Under the pieces are notes generated by a model. The model searched no databases and was not told the origin of the DNA. It saw only the letters and a list, made by a program, of their open reading frames with translations. Shown piece by piece: positions 1 to 4,549 of a stretch of DNA of 5,133 nt; position 1 is the first letter of the stretch; each line of letters opens with the position of its first letter. This DNA comes from Promethearchaeia archaeon (lineage in GTDB: Archaea > Asgardarchaeota > Lokiarchaeia > Sigyniarchaeales > SOKP01), in NCBI GenBank assembly GCA_029856445.1, contig JAHQWY010000273.1, forward strand, positions 1 to 5,133, in the 5' to 3' direction. The position numbers and the translations under genes were made by a program.

Positions 1-65
1 TATTCAGTAATGGAGCTAAGGAAGTTAGAGAGAGAATGCGCTTCTTCTGGAGTTAATTCTGCCAT
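1..65 (-). CDS. Unidentified protein, N-terminal fragment (runs off left edge)
   Basis: An ATG on the minus strand at 65-63 opens a frame that stays open for 21 codons to the window edge. It reads MAELTPEEAHSLSNFLSSIT and then E. The run Leu-Thr-Pro-Glu-Glu-Ala is a typical helix N-cap, so the protein probably starts with an amphipathic helix. Nothing here identifies a family. A TATA-like box lies about 35 bp upstream, which would give a very short leader, and no Shine-Dalgarno sequence is present. The gene points the same way as the gelsolin-like gene but is separated from it by 131 bp containing a T-run, so it probably has its own promoter. The plus strand is also open here but looks like AT-rich noise. 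The reading is moderately supported and the function is unknown. Confidence 0.5.
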   Translation of the reverse strand, partial: MAELTPEEAHSLSNFLSSITE

Positions 66-94
66 AATGTATAAAATTTTTTTTATTCAATTAA

Positions 95-104
95 TAATAT
101 TTAA
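95..104 (-). promoter_or_regulatory. Putative TATA box for the left-edge gene
   Basis: On the minus strand this reads TTAAATATTA, an archaeal TATA-like element. Its centre is about 35 bp upstream of the ATG at 65, so transcription would begin roughly 10 nt before the start codon. The surrounding sequence is very AT-rich, so chance matches are easy. This is inference from position and composition only. Confidence 0.3.
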
Positions 105-152
105 AAAATTTAGACTTAAAAAATTATATTTTGCGAAGATTTGAAATTTTAA

Positions 153-173
153 TCTTATCTAGATAAAATAAGA
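153..173. repeat. Perfect 12-bp palindrome nested in an inverted repeat
   Basis: TTATCTAGATAA at 155-166 is a perfect palindrome. A second pairing overlaps it: TCTTAT at 153-158 with ATAAGA at 168-173, leaving a 9-nt loop. It lies between the gelsolin-like gene, whose stop is at 197-199, and the start of the left-edge gene. It could be an operator for the left-edge gene or part of the 3' end of the gelsolin-like transcript. AT-rich DNA produces such structures by chance, so no role is assigned. Confidence 0.35.
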
Positions 174-185
174 GAAAGATTATTG

Positions 186-191
186 AAAAAA
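186..191 (-). terminator. Oligo-T run just after the gelsolin-like gene
   Basis: Six consecutive A on the plus strand make a T6 run on the minus strand, starting about 5 nt after the TAA stop of the gelsolin-like gene. Archaeal RNA polymerase commonly terminates at oligo-T tracts without needing a hairpin. A further T-rich stretch and the palindrome at 155-166 follow downstream. The position is right, but the signal is weak in such AT-rich DNA. Confidence 0.35.
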
Positions 192-196
192 TTTAT

Positions 197-1018
197 TTAA
201 TTACCTTCTAGTTGTTGTTTAATTTGATCTTTTAATAATTCTCTCTTGGATTTAGCTTCTACCGGTTTAGAGGGTTGTCCAGAGCGTTTAAGAAACTCTA
301 TTGCAAGAATCTTTCCATTTTCTGACAATATTCGAGGACTGTAATTTTCTGCGAAGAATATACCCTCAGGAATTGCACCCATTTTCGAAATCTCTTTAGT
401 AACTTGCTTTTTCCCTAAAAATTGTTGCACTTTTTCAACTACAGAATAAGCCTGATTCCCAATTATTATTAACTCTCTCTCAAAACCAGTAGGGATTTCG
501 ATTTCTTCTAATTTCCCCATGATCTCTTGAAAATCAATTTGAGTTTCTTCTTGTATGTAAGCTGTCATTGATCCCTCTCCTCTGTATAAAGGACCCGCAT
601 TTTGTGCTGCTCTTGTTTTACTCCCTGCAATATTCATTCCTTCAGCGGGTTCTGGGGCTCCAAAAACATTCTTTTCTCTCAATGGATGAACGCTTGGTGG
701 GGCAACTGTTTCACTTTTTATTTCTTTTGCGATTCCTCCTTCTGTTTTACCACCAATAAGTTGTATAAATTCAGAATCTTCATCACCCTCGTCAAGAGGT
801 ATTACACTATAATGCATTCCTACTTGACCACGGATTTCCTGAGATCTTTTTGCACCAATAAACTTAGATCTAACACTACTTTTAATACCTTTCCAGAGAT
901 AAACCTTTCTTGTATCATCAGCAACGAGAACATAGCATTCATCAGTTTTTAACACATCTTTAATTGGTCCTTCTGTTGTCATTTCGGTTGTTGTTCCATC
1001 TGGATTAATAAGAAACAT
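197..1018 (-). CDS. Gelsolin-domain protein (Asgard eukaryotic-signature type) with an unassigned C-terminal region
   Basis: Probable actin-binding cytosolic protein of 273 aa, counting from the ATG at 1018. Residues ~20-89 match one gelsolin repeat. The strand YVLVAD (29-34) is followed by VYLWKG (39-44), the counterpart of the gelsolin 'iyvWkG' signature. Next comes the long helix SVRSKFIGAKRSQEIRG (48-64), then DEGDEDSEF (76-84), matching the family's 'v.eG.Es.eF'. Residues ~90-154 are a Pro/Ala/Gly-rich linker. Residues ~159-245 form a second predicted globular region (LIIIGNQAYSVV, GIFFAENYSPRIL, ENGKILAIEFLKR) that I cannot assign; a degenerate second gelsolin fold is possible. A Lys/Gln-rich helical tail ends the protein. 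No signal peptide or membrane segment is visible. Asgard gelsolins studied elsewhere modulate actin; that role is inferred here. Start choice: a TTG at 1036 adds six residues, but its AGAGGAGA abuts the codon too closely, so the ATG is preferred. Confidence 0.82.
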   Translation of the reverse strand: MFLINPDGTTTEMTTEGPIKDVLKTDECYVLVADDTRKVYLWKGIKSSVRSKFIGAKRSQEIRGQVGMHYSVIPLDEGDEDSEFIQLIGGKTEGGIAKEIKSETVAPPSVHPLREKNVFGAPEPAEGMNIAGSKTRAAQNAGPLYRGEGSMTAYIQEETQIDFQEIMGKLEEIEIPTGFERELIIIGNQAYSVVEKVQQFLGKKQVTKEISKMGAIPEGIFFAENYSPRILSENGKILAIEFLKRSGQPSKPVEAKSKRELLKDQIKQQLEGN

Positions 1019-1070
1019 TTGCGTTATTTTAATCAATCTCCTCTATTCTTTTATGAAAACTAGTTTATGG

Positions 1071-1078
1071 TTTAATAA
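1071..1078 (-). promoter_or_regulatory. Putative TATA box for the gelsolin-like gene
   Basis: On the minus strand this reads TTATTAAA. Its centre is about 56 bp upstream of the ATG at 1018 and 38 bp upstream of the alternative TTG at 1036. Transcription from it would start near 1048-1050 and would include the AGAGGAGA purine run in the leader. Very AT-rich surroundings make this a weak call. Confidence 0.25.
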
Positions 1079-1189
1079 TTCATCTTAATTTGAAATTGTT
1101 ACTCAAAATATTAATTCTAAAACCTCAACTTAGTTATCATAATAACTAGTTTAATAATATAATAAATTAGAAATTAATAAATTTTTATC

Positions 1190-1195
1190 AAAAAA
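1190..1195 (-). terminator. Oligo-T run downstream of nnr
   Basis: A6 on the plus strand is a T6 tract in the direction of nnr transcription, about 57 nt past its stop codon and after the hairpin at 1224-1243. It is a plausible archaeal termination site that would separate nnr from the gelsolin-like gene. Only composition and position support it. Confidence 0.3.
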
Positions 1196-1223
1196 TGAAA
1201 ACGCATTTCAATGTATTTTAATT

Positions 1224-1243
1224 TGTTATAAAAATATATAACA
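1224..1243 (-). terminator. Weak hairpin after nnr stop
   Basis: TGTTATA (1224-1230) and TATAACA (1237-1243) are complementary 7-bp arms around a 6-nt loop. The hairpin begins about 10 nt after the nnr stop codon at 1255-1253. The arms contain one G:C pair each and would be marginally stable, so it may be a 3'-end structure of the nnr mRNA or a chance AT palindrome. Confidence 0.3.
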
Positions 1244-1252
1244 TATTTTGTT

Positions 1253-2821
1253 CTATTTTAGATTAAGTACTTCCTTTATTGTACTATTAATATTTTTAAT
1301 CAAATCTATTGCTGTAAATCGCATCCCAATATTCTTTCTACAATATTCACCTATAATTCCATTAAGGAATGCACCAGAACATGCTGATTTAAATGGGTCA
1401 TTATCTGTAGCCATAAAAGCAGCACAAAGTCCTGCTAGTACATCTCCTGTGCCTCCTATTGACATCTCTGGACATCCTGTACGATTAATTTTTATTTCTT
1501 TTCCATTACTAATATAATCATAGGGTCCTTTTACAAGAAGTGTAAAATTATATTTCTTAGCCAATTTCTGAACAACTTTACTCCTTTCTTCAATTTGATC
1601 ATAAGGTGGTAATTTAATATCAGTCATTACTTTTAATTCACCTTCATGTGGTGTTAAAATAACATTTTGACCTTTTAATAGTTCGAGATGATTTTTCACT
1701 AATTTTAAAGAATCAGCATCTAGCACATATGACTTATTCTCATGATTGAGTTTTTCTAGTAGGTTAATTAATAATTCTTCAGTCTCATTTTGCAATCCCA
1801 TACCTGGACCTATAACAACTGCATTAGACCATCCAATTAATTCTGCAATCTCATCATATGAACTCATATTTAACCATTTACCAGGACTTGACCTTACAAT
1901 CATATTTGGAGAATAATTCCTTAAATTATCAACAATAACATCTGGAACATAAGTTATGACTAAATCTATGCCAAAATGAATCCCTGCTAGTGAGCTGTAT
2001 GCGGGAGCACCAGAATAATTTTTGGATCCTCCAATTACAAGCATCCTTCCGAATTTTCCCTTATGATTATCAATATTTCGAGACTTAAGAGTGGGAATTA
2101 AATCACCTTTTCCTACAAATATATTTGCTTCATATGGAATTCCGATTGATCTGATTACTAAATTCTTAATATATTCGCTATTGCTAGTTAATCCCCTCTT
2201 AATTCGATGTAGTGCCACAACTAAATCGGCTCTCACAGCCTTATGAGTTACTTCTCCTGTGTTTGGGTTCATCCCAGAAGGTAAATCTATTGATACGACC
2301 TCTAATCCACTTTCTTCTTTTAATTTGTTTATAACATCGATAGCTGTTGAAATAGGCTCTCTAACTTTTCCAGTTATTCCCGTACCTAATAATCCATCAA
2401 CAATTAAACTTAGATTCTTCCTATCTTCTCTCAATAATTTTATTTTCTCAATTTCAGTAGAATCACTAACTACTATTGTTTTAACCAAATAATTTATCCT
2501 ATTCTTTATTACATCCCAATTGAACTGTGATGCTTGACTTCTAATTTTTTCAGGGATTCCAACTAGAATTACCAAAGATTTGATATTAAATGCACTTAAA
2601 TGTCTTGCAACTACGAATCCATCTCCCCCATTATTTCCGATACCGCAAAAAATAGCAACAGTTGACTTTTCACTAAGATTATATCTTTTTACGATCTCAT
2701 CAGCAATACTATATCCCGCACATTCCATTAAATGAATTAATGGAATTCCTAACCATTGAGCATTATTATCGGCGATAGCAACATCTTCAGCCGAAATTTT
2801 TGCAGAATTAAATCTTTCCAT
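1253..2821 (-). CDS. nnr: Bifunctional NAD(P)H-hydrate repair enzyme (epimerase + dehydratase)
   Basis: Repairs NAD(P)HX, the damaged hydrated form of NAD(P)H. The N-terminal YjeF_N domain epimerises R to S; the C-terminal ribokinase-like YjeF_C domain dehydrates S-NAD(P)HX at the expense of a nucleotide (ADP in most prokaryotic members). At 522 aa it has the full length of fused family members. Epimerase motifs: LMECAG (31-36), GIGNNGGDGFVVARHL (60-75), DGLLGTGITGKVREP (142-156) and DLPSGMNPNTGE (179-190). Dehydratase motifs: HKGKFGRMLVIGGS (253-266), GPGMG (338-342), VLDADSL (366-372), LTPHEGEL (389-396) and GGTGDVLAG (456-464), with Asp460 as the likely catalytic base. Both active sites look intact. 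The protein is soluble and cytosolic. The ATG at 2821 is the natural start because the conserved domain begins within 15 residues. No Shine-Dalgarno sequence precedes it. It is transcribed divergently from the URO-D-like gene across 97 bp and is a single-gene unit by spacing. Confidence 0.96.
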   Translation of the reverse strand: MERFNSAKISAEDVAIADNNAQWLGIPLIHLMECAGYSIADEIVKRYNLSEKSTVAIFCGIGNNGGDGFVVARHLSAFNIKSLVILVGIPEKIRSQASQFNWDVIKNRINYLVKTIVVSDSTEIEKIKLLREDRKNLSLIVDGLLGTGITGKVREPISTAIDVINKLKEESGLEVVSIDLPSGMNPNTGEVTHKAVRADLVVALHRIKRGLTSNSEYIKNLVIRSIGIPYEANIFVGKGDLIPTLKSRNIDNHKGKFGRMLVIGGSKNYSGAPAYSSLAGIHFGIDLVITYVPDVIVDNLRNYSPNMIVRSSPGKWLNMSSYDEIAELIGWSNAVVIGPGMGLQNETEELLINLLEKLNHENKSYVLDADSLKLVKNHLELLKGQNVILTPHEGELKVMTDIKLPPYDQIEERSKVVQKLAKKYNFTLLVKGPYDYISNGKEIKINRTGCPEMSIGGTGDVLAGLCAAFMATDNDPFKSACSGAFLNGIIGEYCRKNIGMRFTAIDLIKNINSTIKEVLNLK

Positions 2822-2828
2822 AACAATT

Positions 2829-2840
2829 AATCTTAAGATT
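2829..2840. repeat. Perfect palindrome AATCTTAAGATT in the divergent promoter region
   Basis: A 12-bp perfect palindrome lies 8 bp upstream of the nnr ATG, about where the nnr transcript would begin. The same hexamer half-site recurs at 2852-2857 and as an inverted pair at 2887-2902. It could be a regulator-binding site. The hexamer also occurs in coding sequence nearby (for example 2957-2962), so chance is not excluded. Confidence 0.35.
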
Positions 2841-2859
2841 CTGAATTAAAAAAGATTAT

Positions 2860-2869
2860 TTTATTATAA
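2860..2869 (-). promoter_or_regulatory. Putative TATA box for nnr
   Basis: On the minus strand this reads TTATAATAAA, centred about 43 bp upstream of the nnr ATG. It would place the transcription start near 2838, with a leader of about 17 nt. It lies back to back with the candidate TATA box for the plus-strand gene, as expected in a compact divergent promoter. Sequence and spacing support it; no BRE is convincing. Confidence 0.4.
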
Positions 2870-2872
2870 GAA

Positions 2873-2880
2873 TTATAATA
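2873..2880 (+). promoter_or_regulatory. Putative TATA box for the URO-D-like gene
   Basis: TTATAATA is centred about 42 bp upstream of the ATG at 2919, predicting a transcription start near 2902 and a short leader. That leader start would fall at the right edge of the inverted repeat at 2887-2902. Another TATA-like run (TTTATAT, 2912-2918) directly abuts the ATG and is too close to drive this start. Confidence 0.4.
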
Positions 2881-2886
2881 AAAATC

Positions 2887-2902
2887 AAGATTGATGAATC
2901 TT
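2887..2902. repeat. Inverted repeat AAGATT-GATG-AATCTT in the divergent promoter region
   Basis: Six-bp arms are separated by 4 nt. The arms are the same hexamer that makes the palindrome at 2829-2840, and the two centres are 60 bp apart, close to a whole number of helical turns. It sits between the candidate TATA box and the start of the plus-strand gene, an operator-like position. The role is inference. Confidence 0.35.
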
Positions 2903-2918
2903 AATTTGTTGTTTATAT

Positions 2919-4181
2919 ATGAATGCATTTAAAGAAGATATTGGTGAAGCAAAAGAAAGATTAAAAGCATGGTGGGATCATGAAATTATCGATCGTCCTA
3001 CTATAGCTTATTATTATCCAAACGAAGGGGCTTCAATTATGAGTCTTCTTGATGTTTTTGGGTTTGGATGGGATTTAGCTAAAAATCCTGATGGGATCGA
3101 AAAAATACTTAAAAATTATGAAGAAAGACTACCAGATTTATATTTTGGAGGAGAAGTCATTCCTTCATTTTTTCCAAACTATGGTGCGGGAATCATGGCT
3201 GCAGTTTTTGGGGTTGTACCCAAATATCAGACTCGAACTGTCTGGTTTAATCGTCCTACTTCTGTTGATGAAATTGTTCCCCTCCTTGAAAACGTAAAAT
3301 TAAATAATGATAATCCTTGGTATTCAAGATTATTGCGCATAACTGAATATGCTGCAAAGAGGTCTCAAGGAAAATATCAAATCTCGATGACCGACTTAGG
3401 AGGTATATTAGACATATTATCATCTTTTTTAGGACCAAAAAACATAATTCTTACAATGAAACGACGTCCTGATATTGTAGACACATGCCGTTCAATAATA
3501 CTAGAGAAGACTTTAAAAGTCTATGATGATCTTCAAAATATAATCGAAAAGTATAATGATGGATGTAATTCATGGCTCAATGTTTGGAGTGCAAAGCGAT
3601 GGTACCCAATTCAATGTGATTTCAGTGCGATGCTTAATCCTAATTGGTTTAAAAGATTTGCATTACCAGATATTAAAGCTCAAGCTGCTCATATGGATTA
3701 TTCTATATATCATTTAGATGGGTCTTTAGCTATCCCTCATTTAGATGCCCTGTTATCAATCCCAGAACTTACAGGAATACAATGGGTGCCAGGAGATGGT
3801 CGAGAACCAATGGGACATGAAAAATGGTATCCAATTTATAAAAAGATTCAGGCTGCAGGCAAAAATATCGTTAATACTGTAACCCCTAGTAGACTTTCTA
3901 CAATGTATAAACATTTTGATCCAAAAGGATTACTTCTCCGAACAATTTTTTTCAGTGAATCTCTCGCAGAATTATATTTGCCTAAATTTATTGAGGGAAA
4001 TGAGGGTCAAATCATAAAAAAGAGCCTTGAATGGGCAGAAAGGAGAAATTTAGACAGCTTGAGTATATCAAATTTTAATGCTTTTTTAAAAGAAAATCAA
4101 ATAAACCTTGAAAATAGAGATCCCAAAAAGGTACGTCAGGAAATCAATAGAAAACTAAAAATAAGAAAAAAAGCATCCTAA
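2919..4181 (+). CDS. URO-D superfamily protein, methyltransferase-like, not HemE
   Basis: A 420-aa soluble protein resembling the large, mostly uncharacterised group annotated 'uroporphyrinogen decarboxylase family'. Characteristic blocks as I know the family: RLKAWWDHEIIDRP (14-27), DLGGILDILSSFLG (159-172), QCDFSAMLNPNWFKRFALP (232-250), YHLDGSLAIPHLDALL (264-279), IQWVPGDG (287-294) and a Lys/Arg-rich tail (~395-420). True HemE is ruled out because its N-terminal arginine motif (RQAGR-like) is absent. Corrinoid methyltransferases of this superfamily (MtaA/MtbA type) bind zinc through His-X-Cys plus a later Cys; here the matching place reads His265-Leu-Asp267, so a zinc methyl-transfer role is uncertain. 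No signal peptide is seen. No corrinoid protein gene is adjacent within the window. The ATG at 2919 sits just before the conserved N-terminal block; no Shine-Dalgarno sequence is seen. Family call is fairly firm; the reaction and substrate are unknown. Confidence 0.82.
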   Translation: MNAFKEDIGEAKERLKAWWDHEIIDRPTIAYYYPNEGASIMSLLDVFGFGWDLAKNPDGIEKILKNYEERLPDLYFGGEVIPSFFPNYGAGIMAAVFGVVPKYQTRTVWFNRPTSVDEIVPLLENVKLNNDNPWYSRLLRITEYAAKRSQGKYQISMTDLGGILDILSSFLGPKNIILTMKRRPDIVDTCRSIILEKTLKVYDDLQNIIEKYNDGCNSWLNVWSAKRWYPIQCDFSAMLNPNWFKRFALPDIKAQAAHMDYSIYHLDGSLAIPHLDALLSIPELTGIQWVPGDGREPMGHEKWYPIYKKIQAAGKNIVNTVTPSRLSTMYKHFDPKGLLLRTIFFSESLAELYLPKFIEGNEGQIIKKSLEWAERRNLDSLSISNFNAFLKENQINLENRDPKKVRQEINRKLKIRKKAS

Positions 4182-4232
4182 TTTATTATAATTATGATCT
4201 TGGTGTTGATCTTATAGTTGAAACATTTGTTC

Positions 4233-4237
4233 TTTTT
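4233..4237 (+). terminator. Possible oligo-T terminator of the URO-D-like gene
   Basis: A T5 tract inside a T-rich stretch lies about 50 nt past the TAA at 4179-4181. Archaeal termination at short T-runs makes this plausible, but many such runs exist in this DNA. A longer T-rich stretch at 4353-4371 is an alternative site. Confidence 0.22.
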
Positions 4238-4344
4238 ATTATAATAATAAATTTCTATAAAAATTTAGATTTACTCTAATTTCTCGTCTTAGGTTTAACT
4301 ATGGTTTGAATTTAATACTCTAGATTTAACCAGAAATCCCATTA

Positions 4345-4389
4345 ACTGTTCATATTTTTATTTTCCTTTTTCTCACGGGAAAAAACAGT
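4345..4389 (+). other. Bulged hairpin with contiguous 12-nt 3' arm
   Basis: The 3' arm GGAAAAAACAGT (4378-4389) pairs with two blocks on the 5' side: TTTTCC (4361-4366) and ACTGTT (4345-4350). A 10-nt bulge separates the two blocks, and the loop is 11 nt. It has more G:C pairs than other structures in this AT-rich region. It could be a 3'-end structure, part of a small RNA, or a leader element for the next gene. No known RNA family is recognised. Confidence 0.35.
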
Positions 4390-4430
4390 ATCTTAGATAA
4401 AATATATATGTAGTTTGAAATAAACAAACA

Positions 4431-4478
4431 TTGTTTCATGATAGGTTAATAAATCCATGAACTATTTGTTAGAAACAA
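4431..4478 (+). repeat. Inverted repeat TTGTTTC / GAAACAA upstream of the repeat-protein gene
   Basis: TTGTTTC (4431-4437) and GAAACAA (4472-4478) are exact complements 34 nt apart. Inside them ATAG (4441-4444) can pair with CTAT (4462-4465). A competing hairpin pairs TTCATG (4435-4440) with CATGAA (4456-4461). An A10 run overlaps the right end. Whether it is transcribed depends on the promoter used; with the TATA box at 4521-4530 it would be upstream regulatory DNA. Confidence 0.28.
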
Positions 4479-4520
4479 AAAAAAAAGTGTATAGCTAATA
4501 GAATCCTTACAATTGAATTG

Positions 4521-4530
4521 AATAATATAA
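4521..4530 (+). promoter_or_regulatory. Putative TATA box at leaderless spacing
   Basis: AATAATATAA is centred about 24 bp before the ATG at 4550. In archaea transcription starts about 25 bp from the TATA centre, so the mRNA would begin at or next to the start codon. This fits the absence of any Shine-Dalgarno sequence before this gene. Spacing is the main support. Confidence 0.4.
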
Positions 4531-4549
4531 TCCTTAATTGATCAACATC

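Larger units (their letters stand above)
4182..4549. other. 368-bp non-coding region between the URO-D-like gene and the repeat-protein gene
   Basis: Both flanking genes are on the plus strand. Stop codons are dense in all frames, and only very short frames occur (29 codons at most). The first part carries a T5 run (4233-4237) about 50 nt after the upstream stop, a possible terminator. The middle holds a bulged hairpin (4345-4389). The right part holds an inverted repeat (4431-4478), an A10 run (4477-4486) and a TATA-like box (4521-4530). No tRNA or recognisable RNA family is seen. It probably ends one transcript and promotes the next. Confidence 0.6.

Noticed and set aside
1..144. Plus-strand open frame entering from the left edge, ending at a TGA at 142-144
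   Set aside because: Its second half is a Phe/Ile/Lys run typical of translated AT-rich spacer DNA. The minus-strand ATG with a sensible N-terminus and TATA-like box is better.
568..952. Two overlapping plus-strand open frames opposite the gelsolin-like gene
   Set aside because: Their translations are low-complexity, Phe/Leu/Cys-rich and match nothing, and the minus-strand frame has clear gelsolin motifs.
1248..1517. Plus-strand open frame opposite the 3' part of nnr
   Set aside because: It is the antisense shadow of the conserved GGTGDVLAG region; the minus strand encodes an intact enzyme domain.
2259..2492. Plus-strand open frame opposite the epimerase domain of nnr
   Set aside because: Antisense shadow of the conserved epimerase motifs; no independent start signal.
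3091..3438. Small open frames overlapping the URO-D-like gene in another frame and on the minus strand
   Set aside because: They lie wholly inside a conserved protein-coding gene and show no family resemblance.
2919..4181. Calling this gene hemE (uroporphyrinogen decarboxylase)
   Set aside because: The N-terminal arginine motif needed for substrate binding in HemE is absent, the protein is longer than HemE, and its conserved blocks are those of a different URO-D subgroup.
4350..4439. 29-codon minus-strand frame in the long spacer
   Set aside because: It is short, with Ile/Lys/Phe-rich composition and no start signal; it overlaps the bulged hairpin and fits chance in AT-rich DNA.
4457..4498. 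13-codon plus-strand frame that could be a leader peptide
   Set aside because: It has no ribosome site, lies upstream of the likely transcription start, and its Lys codons come only from the A10 run.
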